Shown here: piece by piece, positions 34,505-45,176 of the stretch
Layout of the letters: each line of letters begins with the position of its first letter
How positions within the stretch are numbered: position 1 is the first letter of the stretch
Origin: Vitis vinifera
Lineage: Eukaryota > Streptophyta > Magnoliopsida > Vitales > Vitaceae
Assembly: GCF_030704535.1 (NCBI RefSeq)
Contig: NC_081821.1
Location: 2,991,001 to 3,055,000 of the forward strand
Direction of reading: 5' to 3'
Length of the DNA stretch: 64,000 nucleotides
The notes under the pieces: model-generated
The model's input: only the letters and a program-made list of their open reading frames with translations
What the model was told of the DNA's origin: nothing
Databases searched by the model: none
Translations under genes and position numbers: made by a program

Positions 34505-35622
34505 AAAGCAGTTGAGGGATGTTTTCAACAGTATGGTACTGCATGGAACTATTATGCAGATACTAGACCTGTTCATTAGCACAGGGAAACCCCATAATTT
34601 GGTGGACTACTTGATGCCAGATGACACCAAATCCTACAAACCGGCATCACCCTCCAATGGTGACAGCTCAACTCCTGCAGATGTCACCAAATTTGACCAA
34701 CTTATGGTGGAGACACGTGCTGTGTTATCAAGGTATGTCAATTAGGTTCCAGATAACACTTTTAAGTAGTATTGTAGAGTTTTATAAAGGTATGTCAAGG
34801 TATGGCATCATATGCATGACTCCATTGAATGCTAGTGCAAATCTAAGTATTGCTCTTAGCACATTGGTCAAGCCACAACCATCCATGCAGACCCCATAGC
34901 CACATCCTGGAAAGAAGTGCAATGCAGGCAGTAGTGGGGTCATGTTCTCAAATAACAATCCCAAGTCTCTATCTACTGTTCTAGGTTCTGGTACATTTGT
35001 AAGAATGACTGATATAATGCCAGGTTGCATCAATTTTTGAAGGGAAGAAAGTGAATATAGAGTCCAACTGAATATCTCTCTGTTTGCCTACAAAACTTCC
35101 CAGTTTGAATTTGTACAAGTGCGGTGTCTAGTTGAAGCTATTAAAATTGAAATGATAAAATATCAACTGCTAGCCTATGTAGGAGCCTAAAATTTTGGCT
35201 TCAAATCATTTGTACAAGTTCAGTTGATGTCATAATTACTTGTCATACAGTCCAAACATCCCCGAAAGGTTCAGGGTGCTGATCGAAGATCTAGACATTA
35301 TCAGGCCAAGACCTATTTTTCTGATATTCTTTTGAATTGTTTGCCGGTATTTTTCCCTTGCAGTGCTGAATTCATAAATGTTATCGACGTATCACTGAGA
35401 ACGGTGGTGGATGCAGTGGTGGAGGACATGATGGGGGTTCAGCTGGGAGGAGGCAGTCCATCATCAGGGATGGTGCTGGCCAAACTTCTGCCACGAGTTG
35501 CCCAGATGGGTCCTTTGCTGTTGGAAGAACCCTCCAAAAACAGGTTCATCCAAATTATCCAAAAGGCACCAGAAGTTGAATTCTTTTTCACACTTCTGTA
35601 TGCAAACATGCCGACCTTATGA
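34505..35622 (+). pseudogene. PEX3: Truncated second copy of PEX3 (last two exons)
   Basis: Exons 34505-34732 and 35364-35622 are copies of 4344-4571 and 5200-5458. They have the same splice borders, phases and protein, including VDYLMPDDTK and the terminal FFTLLYANMP. The duplication starts inside the preceding intron, so the exon equal to 1655-1782 and all earlier ones are missing. The 19.5-kb hAT element now lies in what remains of that intron. The coding sequence itself is undamaged, implying a young duplication, but it has no promoter or start of its own. Confidence 0.9.
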
Positions 35623-35986
35623 TTGGAAAGAATGGGTTGTATTTTTATGAGACATTTAAACTTCCATGGAAGGGAGGCCATGAATGTAAAGAATCTCAAG
35701 GTGCTTGGCTTGGCCTGTCCTTGTCCAAAGTTGAATCACTTTGGAAACAATAAGAGAGAATTTATTTGAAGATCACTACTGCATCCATTTGTAATTCTTT
35801 TCAGTTCAATATTTTGTTGATTATTGTGATGTCAAACATTCCTCAACTATATTGCTTAAACCCCCAATAAAATGAAGCTTTACTGTTAGAGGGTTTTTAC
35901 TATGATTATTTGCTTTATGAGTATTGTTATGAAATAATCAAGTCACAGACATTGTCATCAGTGCCTCCAAGACGGCCCAGAGAAAG

Positions 35987-37558
35987 GATGACAAATTTTT
36001 GCTTATTCAGAACTTAATTTATTATCCATATCTTTGTATGATTTTGGTAAAAGAATATATTGGGGATTAAGATTCCATTTTAAAGGAATTTTAGGAAACA
36101 CTTTTTGAGTTTTAATATTAAGAGCTCATTTGTTAGTGATTTTAGAAAGTATTTTCAATATTTATAATATTTAAAAAAATTTATTATTTAAGTGTTAAAA
36201 ATGTTCAAAATATTTTTTAAAATCACACTAATTAGTTTTGGAGTGTAGCACTGGAATTGATTGGGGCAAAGCTGAGAAGGTGCTGAAGGGGTGGAATAGT
36301 CTGGGGCACAACATAGGCTATTATGGTGATCAACTCATGATGTTCTCGTGTTTGTGGATGGTAAGCAATCCAGTCCAACGGTTCTCACTTCATCATGGGT
36401 TTAAGAAAAATAAAATTGATGAAATTCGTATTTGTTTTTCTAAAACTTATTTTTAAAAGTTGTTTTTAAGATGAATGAAGAAAATCGATTCTAGGTTGTT
36501 TTATGAAAATAAAGGTGATTGACAAGTTATTTTTAAAAACCAAAAATAAAAAATTATTTAAATAAAGAAGTGATGTTGTTTTTAAAGTTATTTTTTTATT
36601 TGTAAAAATTTTATAAATTAAATTTATATTAATATGAAATTGAATATAAATTAAGTCTTACCAAAATAAAAAATTTCAATTATATGTGAATTAAATATGA
36701 ATAATTCTTAATCGTTTTAATCATTAAATGATTTTTTATTCTAATGAAACAAAAAGTTCTTATCGACTAAATATAACATCGATTTGGTTCACTTACAAAT
36801 GAGATTATAAAGAAAATAACAAATTACCACTATTAATTATTGTATATTTAGTTGTCAAATGTCATTATTTTAAAAATTGGAAAATGTTACCTGTTTTGAG
36901 CATACCAAAATAATGCTCAATTATATTTCTAGATGAAAAAATATTATACTTGAATAATGCTTTATAAGTTCATAATTCACGACTTTTATCACTATTAGCT
37001 TGCAAATAAAACCTTTAACCTCAACTATGGTAGAAAGACAACTCATAGTATACATATACACCTATTAATATAATATAGCAAAAATAAAATAATGATTATA
37101 TAAATAATATATAACTAACTTGTTTTTCAATAGGAACCGATATGTTTATATGTATGTCATTAATTGAATCAATACATTTATGTTGACAACAAAGAACACG
37201 ATGACTTTAAATTTTAAAGTACTTAAAATATTTTAAAATTTATATCATATACAAAGTTTTGTCTAAAACCATGAATAATCCTTTGATTGTTAACAACATG
37301 AGAAGACAATATAAAGTTATCATGAAAAAGCAAATCTTTTACGATTTTACAATTTTAAAGTTAAGCGTTTATCACAATTTTAAGGAAATGTTGAAAATAT
37401 TATATTATAACTTTCATTTCCACATTATGAGTAATTAGCAATGAGAAGACAGCATGGCTTATTGATTGGCATGGTGAACCAAACAACACGCACGAGTATA
37501 AAATAAAGAAAAACAAGAAATTTTTAACATGGTTCAAAGATCAATGTGATCCCTATGT
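35987..37558. other. Segment present only in copy B
   Basis: Copy A jumps from GAGAAAGGA (5838) to GGGAGTGCACAAAT (about 5850), whereas copy B carries about 1.57 kb between these points. No terminal repeats or target duplication were found, so this may be a deletion from copy A rather than an insertion in B. One frame (36238-36456, with IDWGKAEKVLKGWNSLGHNI) looks protein-like but is unassigned. Confidence 0.6.
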
Positions 37559-40002
37559 TTAGGGAGTGCACAAATATTAAAAAAAATTAGTGAAAGGAAT
37601 TTTTTATTTTTTTTTTAAATCTAGGTTATGTTTAATTTCCAAAAAAACTTGGAAACAATGGAGGAAAGAAAAAAAATACAAATAAGAAAAAGTGAATGAA
37701 AATAAAAAATATATTTAAAGTTAATAAATTATTTTCAGGTTACTTATTTCAACTTTTCAATTGCCCAAAAGTCATAATTCTAAAGTTTATATTTTAATGA
37801 TTTTATTTGTGAAAGATTTCATTTAGAAATTCTATTAAGCTAAATGGAATAAATGAGATTTCTTTTCTTTTTTTTAAATAGAATGCGAAAGAATTCACCA
37901 TATTATAGAGAATAGAGATTATTTTACAAATCAATTAAATTCTCAAAATAAATAATTTTTCTTACAAATTCAAGCTTTAAAATAAAAAATTGAAAAAAAA
38001 AACCTCTTAAAAGAAATAGATTTTAATTTTACTTGTACTTCACACAAATTTTCGAGATAATTTGGTATGACCAAAATTTTTAGAAAAATCGCTTTTAACA
38101 TTATTGAAAGAAATATCAATTGAAATGTATTGTTAATTTAAAAATAATTTAAATAAATATTACATATGACCAATAACCAATTTCAATTAATATTCAAAAT
38201 CATGTATTTTTTAAGGTTATGGTAACGTTATTTCTTAAATGATTCAATGTTTATTATAATATTGGCTAATCAATTATTAATTTGAGATATAAAAAAATGT
38301 TTCATCCAAAAAATTAAATTATTTAGAAAAATAAAAAATACAATTTAAAGTTAAAATTTTTATATATTAATATAAAAATAACATTTATTTATAAACACTT
38401 ATTTATCATGGTATATATATATATATATATAGAACAAATTTTTGTTCTAAAATATACCATAATTTTTTTTTAACTAATCTTTTCAGTTTTTTCTTATATA
38501 CATATATATAATGTTTGAAAATTTGACATTTTCTCAAGTTAATTTTTTTTATGGTTGTAAACAAATAACTTTATATATAATGCTTTATTTTCAACAACTC
38601 ACTATGTTATATGACTATTTTTTTAAATAGATTTTAAAAAACAAATAAAATATATTACTAAAAAACATCGTGTTTTTGAAACTAGTACTAATAATTTTTT
38701 TTTTTAAGTAATGAAATTCTCAATCATGTTTTCGAGTAGGGGAAAACTATTTTTAAAAATAATTATCCAAATAGACTTTTTGATACCTACTAAAAGATTA
38801 TTTCAAAGCATAATAAACAATTATCATTAGTTGCCAATATCTCAATATCATGGGAAATGAGACAAATAAAAGTCATGAGTTCAACTGATTGAGAATCAAG
38901 AAGATGAAACCAAATCAATCTGAAAAAAGGCAAGCAAGAAATATCCCACAAGTCAAAGAGGCAAAAGGAGATAAGAAAGATGGTATCTCCTCCGCCAATA
39001 ACAAAGGTACATACTGTTAATCCAAATTGAACACTCAAACAGGAATGAAGAAGCCAACACCAACTGATGAAAACAAATCCAAGGAGTTTGATTAAGCAGA
39101 AAAAAGCAAGCAAGCAAGCAAAGGCCCAAGCAACGAAGAGCTAAACAGTAGCTTTGATCGGTCTTCCAGGTCCAGCTCAATTCTCAATCCAATCGCAGCA
39201 GCACCACCACATTTCTCACCTACACCACCTGTTTTTTATTTTTATTTATTTTCCAAGAAAAAAAATAGAAAGATTAATATCATTAAAAATTATGGAAACC
39301 AACTAAAAAATAAAAATTAGAGAAAGAGAATATCCACTATCTCCATAAGAATCAACAAATGAAGCTATTTGGTACCAGGCGTAAGGTCATCTTGAATGCA
39401 TAAATAATTATCCTTGACATGTACTAACCTTCATTTGAAGTTGATATCCAATATAACAATTTATTCAAACATAATATTGTGGAAGGCTCGAGGGAAATTA
39501 CGAAAGAACAAAAACATAAAAAAAAAAAAAAATGAATAAAAATAAAAAGTAGATTTAAAATTAATAAATTATTTTTATATATTACTTCAAACTTATTTAA
39601 GCTTTTTTAGCTTTTTTATGTAATGATTAAATAATTTAAAACTATATAAGTTTCTAATTAATTTTAATTACGTTTAATTGTTTTTCATATTTTTTATAAT
39701 AAAACCAAATATGAAAAAAATTATTTTTCTTAATAATTTTTTCCTTTTTTTAATATTTTATTGGAACCAACATAACGTTAAGGTATATATTCCAAAGAAA
39801 GTATGAACTTTGATTTATACATATCACAAAAAAATTATCAGAGAAATTCAATTTGAAAAAAAATAATTAAATCACTTGACACAAGCATTGAACTTTGAAC
39901 TAAAAGAATAAAAGTAAGAGCAAAAGCTAGATAAATGAGGCTCATAAAATGACAAATAATCAATAAGAAAATAGACTAAAATAGATATTCTCTCATACCT
40001 AA
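37559..40002. other. AT-rich DNA downstream of NLR copy B
   Basis: Counterpart of 5850-8149, including the transcript-like block at about 38810-39230. It has a (TA) run at about 38411-38431 and an extra stretch of about 125 bp near 38190-38320. From about 39297 to the NLR stop the similarity to copy A falls clearly. Confidence 0.5.
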
Positions 40003-42540
40003 TTATTTGGTTGATGATGCAATTTCTCGTCCATCAAAATATATTTCAGGTATATGAGCAATTTTTTGCCAATCCTCCCCGGTTTTAGGCTTGCATCTTT
40101 TAATCAATTCAGGACAATCATCGATCTCCAATTTTTTAAGGGATGCGAGCTTTTGTAGACCATTCGCTGGCAATGCTTTCAAGTTTGAGCACTGTGAAAT
40201 CTTTAAATGGTGTAGAGTGTTAGAAGTTGGCTCATGAAGAAGCCACCTCGGTAAAGCCTCCAATTGTGGTAAATTGTCAAAGAACAAAATTTGTAGGCTC
40301 CCAAAGCTTTGAATGTCTTCTTGCCCTTCTGCTTCCCCATCCATGGATTCAAGTTTTTGACAATTGCCAATTGCCAAAACCTCTAATGCAGTCAAGAGTT
40401 TTATACCATGTGACAAAGAAACCAAACTTGGACAATCGGTAATGACTAACATTCGAAGTTCAATAAGGCTTTCCATTCCTTTAGACAAAAATTCCAAATT
40501 GAGACAATCAACAATCTCTAATCGTTGAAGAGAATTCAAGCTTCTCAACCCTTTTTCCTTTCCAAATAAATCCCTTTGTTTCATTGTTATAGATACCATC
40601 CTCAAACTGATCATACTCCCTATGCCTCTTGGTAATTCTTCAAGTTCTGAACATCGTGAGAGTGACAAAGCTTGCAAATGGTATAACTTACAAATGGAAT
40701 TAGGGAGTTTCTTGATTCTCTTATTTCCACTTAAGTCCAAAAATCTTAGATGCTTCAGACTACCAATAGATTTAGGCAATGCTTCAAAGTTAGAGTCTTG
40801 TAAATCCAATATCCGTATACATTTGAATCTCAAGATGCATGCCTTAACAAATGATTCGCTTCTAGGGGCCACATTTTTCATTTGAAAATAAATGGTATGA
40901 ACATTATTCAACTTCTCCAAGAATTTTAAAGCTTTACACTCTTCTTTGGGCCACTCGGTATCAGAAAATGCGGCGTGTTGAACCCTTTTAGGAATATCTT
41001 TACTATGAAAATTTAGTATTAAACACTCAGGTTGTGCAAAAAACATCGCAAGATCATGTACAAGATCGTGCATTTTGAATGTATATAGTACTCCTAGTAT
41101 CAGCTGCTCAACATCTTGAAAGAAAGATCTCGATAATAGCTCATTAATATATCTCTCACCAATATCCTCCATTTTGGCATTTTGTCCCGATGAATGAATG
41201 AGGCCTTCTGCCATCCAAGTTGAGATCAAAACAACATTACTAAATTCATAATCTTTGGGAAATAGGGAACAAAGAGCAAAGCATTGTTTCAAGTGATAAG
41301 GCAAATCATAATAGCTCAGTCTTAACGCAGCCATAATACCATCTTCATTTTGTTCTAATTCCCATATTTCGCTATCTCTAATGGATACCCAATCCCATTC
41401 ATCCCTTTTCGAATACAGTAAACTCCCTAAACTTCTCACAGCCAGAGGAACCCCTGCACATTTCTCAACAATCTGGTCCCCGATTTTTAAAAGGGTTGGA
41501 TATCGTTTTTCTTCTCCATCCATGAATGCGCATTTCACAAATAAAGACAAACAATCCTCATGAGAAAGACCCTTTATTTCTTGCATGGGAAAAGTGCCCA
41601 TGATTGAAGCAATTGACTTCTTGCGTGTAGTTACAAGAATTTTGCTTCCTTTGGCACCGTCCATGAGCAAGTCTTTCAGCTCAAGCCACTTCTCACGATC
41701 TGTATTCCACACGTCATCCAAAACCAGCAAGAACTTTTCACCATCTAATGCATTTCTAAGAGGACTCTGCAGCTGCTGCAAGGAGAAGTCACTGTAATTT
41801 TCATCACCTTTGATCTCCTTAAGGATTTCCTTTACCAGCTTTTTAACATCAAACTCATCTGACACGCAAACCCACATTTTAATTGAGAAATGGCCCACTA
41901 CCCTCTCATCGTTATACACAAGTTTAACCAGAGATGTCTTGCCTAGCCCCCCAATCCCAACTATGGGAATAACAGAAATATTCTCTGTATCACTGGATTG
42001 CTTCAAAAGCCCAACAATATTTTCTTTATCGTCGTCTCTTCCGATGACATCGGATGCTCGGACGAAGGAGTGGGTCTCCCTCTGCACTACACGGGTGTTT
42101 GCAATTCCCTCGGAGAGATTAAATTTAGACTTATCAGCTGCAATTTTGTCTAATCTCTCTCTTATATTCTTCACTCTATGGCCCATCTTAAGACGGAACG
42201 CAAGCGAATTTGGACTGGAAATGAAACTGCGTACCTTTGACCTAATGCTTGATCCGCTGGCCACCACCTGCTGCCGCAAAGCTTCATAGTCAAATTCATC
42301 GAGCACATCCTCTGCATCATAAAGGACGAGTTTGAGCTTTCCAAGCCAATCGCTAATCTGAAGATTGGTTGCTTGCTTCTCCTCAGCGTCCAAGAGCAGG
42401 GCGTGGATGGTGGATAAAGTATCCTTGAGCTCTCCCAGCTCGGTTTTAACACCCCAAGCAAGGCCAACTTCTTGGATGAGGGTAGAGCCCAACTTCCCCA
42501 AAACACTCTCAGCTATGGCAAAAGCAAACGATTCAGCCAT
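40003..42540 (-). CDS. CC-NBS-LRR disease resistance protein (RGA type), copy B
   Basis: 845-residue single-exon paralogue of the gene at 8150-10699. It has the same domain order: Rx-type coiled-coil domain with AEDVLDEFDYEA, NB-ARC with P-loop GIGGLGKTS (about 195-203), LLVLDDVW, GSKILVTTR, CAGVPLA, CFALCSLFPKD and MHD (about 490), then leucine-rich repeats. Relative to copy A it lacks four residues (RQRE) before THSF. The final P-loop threonine is serine, a change that keeps the hydroxyl. The first 300 residues are almost identical to copy A, whereas from the RNBS-B motif to the end there are many substitutions, many at exposed LRR positions. No break is seen, so both paralogues could be active with different recognition surfaces. 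Confidence 0.95.
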   Translation of the reverse strand: MAESFAFAIAESVLGKLGSTLIQEVGLAWGVKTELGELKDTLSTIHALLLDAEEKQATNLQISDWLGKLKLVLYDAEDVLDEFDYEALRQQVVASGSSIRSKVRSFISSPNSLAFRLKMGHRVKNIRERLDKIAADKSKFNLSEGIANTRVVQRETHSFVRASDVIGRDDDKENIVGLLKQSSDTENISVIPIVGIGGLGKTSLVKLVYNDERVVGHFSIKMWVCVSDEFDVKKLVKEILKEIKGDENYSDFSLQQLQSPLRNALDGEKFLLVLDDVWNTDREKWLELKDLLMDGAKGSKILVTTRKKSIASIMGTFPMQEIKGLSHEDCLSLFVKCAFMDGEEKRYPTLLKIGDQIVEKCAGVPLAVRSLGSLLYSKRDEWDWVSIRDSEIWELEQNEDGIMAALRLSYYDLPYHLKQCFALCSLFPKDYEFSNVVLISTWMAEGLIHSSGQNAKMEDIGERYINELLSRSFFQDVEQLILGVLYTFKMHDLVHDLAMFFAQPECLILNFHSKDIPKRVQHAAFSDTEWPKEECKALKFLEKLNNVHTIYFQMKNVAPRSESFVKACILRFKCIRILDLQDSNFEALPKSIGSLKHLRFLDLSGNKRIKKLPNSICKLYHLQALSLSRCSELEELPRGIGSMISLRMVSITMKQRDLFGKEKGLRSLNSLQRLEIVDCLNLEFLSKGMESLIELRMLVITDCPSLVSLSHGIKLLTALEVLAIGNCQKLESMDGEAEGQEDIQSFGSLQILFFDNLPQLEALPRWLLHEPTSNTLHHLKISQCSNLKALPANGLQKLASLKKLEIDDCPELIKRCKPKTGEDWQKIAHIPEIYFDGREIASSTK

Positions 42541-43531
42541 GTTGCAGAGAAGCAGGGAATAACAATTGAAACCACAAGATCAGAAATGGCTGTGCGGAAA
42601 GGTGTTTAGGAGTAGAATCTAAAGGAGAATGATCCAAGCAGAACCATTGATTGTAGAGGTGGTCAACTTTCGCAACCTAATTAAATTAATGAGTATTAAT
42701 ATAAAAATATAATCACGATGCATTCCAGTTGTATTCCAACTTAAAAAAAGTAAGAATTCATTTTTAAAATATTTGTTAACTTGCGGAAAAAGAGGACCCT
42801 CGATTTCACTGATACCAGTTTCAATTTGTGTCTATTTCCATTCAACCCACATGGAGGAGTCTTGCATGAATCTCCTTTCACTGTCATACCTTCTCGGCAT
42901 TGTCCAAGGGAAGCAATTGTTTAATCTAAGATGACAAAATGGTTAGTAAATGTTACAACTTGTGGGACGTTAAATTTTATTATAAGAAATCAAATTATTT
43001 TTTCTTTTTAAGACCTTTGGGAGTATATAAACTTTCAGAGTGGGTGAACTGCCCCCTCCATCACATAAGATATAGCCCATTATCTGTGGACTTGAAAAGG
43101 CTAAGCCTCAAGTCGATCTCTAGATAAAATAAAAATATTACATCTTTGAAGTGAAGACACAAATTATTTTAAATTGTTTCCTTATTAAAAGGACCATACA
43201 CTTGTGTGTGTGTAGACAATAAAACACAACACATTAATTAGGAAAAATTATAGAAAAAGTTTATTATGAAGGGTTTAGAATCAAGAGAAAATTATATTTT
43301 TAAATCCTTTTTTTTAATATTTAGGTTATGTTTAGTTCCTAAAAAATATTAAGGAAAGAAAAAAATTATTAAATAAATTGTTTTCTTATGTTTGGTTTTA
43401 CTATGAAAAATACAAAAAAATAAAATTAAATCAAATATTTTTATTTAGTAAAATACTTATGTTTTCTTATTTTAGAATCACTTTCAAACACACTCTACAT
43501 TGAATTTAATAAATAAATAAATAAATAACGG

Positions 43532-45060
43532 TTTTAACAAAAAATATTTTTATTTAGTAAAATTCTTGAAGTGTTTTTAAATAATCAAGAGCCCATTTTG
43601 ATAATGATTTTTTATGAAACATTTTTAACTTTAAAAGTATTTTTTTAAAAAAGGTGAATGACAAATTTTGGAAAATATTTTTAAAAATATGAAAAATCAC
43701 TTATGATATTTTTTTAGAAAAACGCTTGATAGGTGATTCTCTTAAAAACACTTCTAAAGAAAATATTTTCACTAAAAACATTGTAAAATATACTCTAAAA
43801 ATTCAATAATAGTGTTTTTTTAGAAACGATCAATAGTTGATTTTTCTAAAAACATTTTCGGTGAATGACACACTCTAAAAGACGTTTTCAAAGAAAAATT
43901 AGATGTTTGACAAAAGTTAAAAAATTAAGAAAGCATTTTATAGTGATTCTAGAAAGTGTTTCAAAATTTTTTAAGTATTAAAAATAGTAGAAATACTTCA
44001 TAAAAACACTGTCAAACGCCCTCAAAATATTATTATAAGTATTTTTTTGGAGAAGTATTTAATAGATGATTGTGTAAAAAATGCTGTTAAAAAAAGTACT
44101 TAGGATTCATGGTAGAGATTTTTTTTTTTTTGAAAATATAGTCTATAATAAAATAAATAATATTTTAAAGAAAATACTAATAATATGAAATCAATTTTTA
44201 AGGATAGTTTGTTAGAATTTTAGGAAGGTATTTAACATTTATGTATACTAAAAATGCAAATCTCAAGAAAATGTCTTAATATCATGGGATTCACTCCCCC
44301 GATGATGTCACCCTCTCACTGGCATGGTAAATTTTCTTTCGACTCGAGATCAAGTTTTGATACCATTCTATCACAACTCAACTCTTCATCCAATATTATC
44401 AAGATTTTCAATGGCATACACATGACTCACTGGTAAATCTCAATTTTACTTATTTATTGGGTCTACTCCCTCAAGAAAATGTCTCGTTAATATATTGTAA
44501 AAACCCTTTATTTATAGTTTTTCATCATTCATTCCTGAAACGATGTGAGACACTACATAACATTGATTATCTTTTTAAAACTTACTTATATATAATTTTT
44601 GACAAAATAACTTGTTATGAAAATAGTTGAAAAATAATTTAGAACTGATTTAGAGGTGAAAAATCCCGACAAATTACCATGTGAATGAAGAAATTAAAAA
44701 AACAAAAAAAAAAAAAACCTCACACACAACCTATGGTGTCTAGACCTTAAAGGTTGAAATGTACAATTGTAAAGTGTGGGACATCCTAGGAATGTCCGAT
44801 TGTGCAATATCGAACGATTTTAAAAATATTACCCTTAGAATTTTGAATAATAACCACAAGACAAATGCTATAATAAATAAAAAAAAAAAAAAAAAAGTGC
44901 ATAAAAAGCATACATATTCATTTGTAACATCATTGCATATAATTATTTGTTTATTCATTTGTAAGAAAAAACAATCTTTAGGGTTATGAAGAGATTAAAA
45001 GAGAGGAAATGGTGATGAAGAAAGGTTTTGTTGGAAGGGTGATAATGTAATTTCCCTTTA
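43532..45060. other. Intergenic DNA, no gene seen
   Basis: AT-rich. About 43590-44110 contains many repeated AAAATATTTTTA- and AAACACTTTC-like words, the decayed remains of inverted-repeat elements. No coding or RNA gene is recognised. Poly-A runs lie near 44707 and 44880-44896. Confidence 0.4.
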
Positions 45061-45071
45061 TTTTTAAAGAA

Positions 45072-45085
45072 ATATATATATAAAT
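45072..45085 (+). promoter_or_regulatory. TATA box of the SPF27 gene
   Basis: ATATATATATAAATT lies about 95-105 bp upstream of the start codon at 45177, leaving room for a short leader (about 60-70 bp). Placement is inferred from motif and spacing. Confidence 0.5.
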
Positions 45086-45176
45086 TATGAAAAAATAAAA
45101 ATAAAGCAGGCATTATCTTCTCTCCATACTACGAGTGAGGGCAGAGGATTGAGCAAGCTCGACGACGACGGCAGCT

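Larger units (their letters stand above)
11832..43531 (+). repeat. Tandem segmental duplication, copy B (31.7 kb with insertions)
   Basis: Second copy of the unit 2268-11716 in direct orientation. It is interrupted by the hAT element (12169-31669), an inverted-repeat element (31819-32987) and a segment absent from copy A (35987-37558), with smaller indels (for example, about 88 bp of copy A near 3432-3519 is missing at 33675, and about 125 bp is extra near 38190-38320). It contributes a truncated PEX3 and a second NLR. Confidence 0.9.

Noticed and set aside
2268-43531. The tandem copies as a pure assembly artefact
   Set aside because: The copies differ by many substitutions, small indels and three large segments, and a unique junction sequence separates them, so real duplication is preferred. 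A haplotype mis-join remains possible and is listed as a test.
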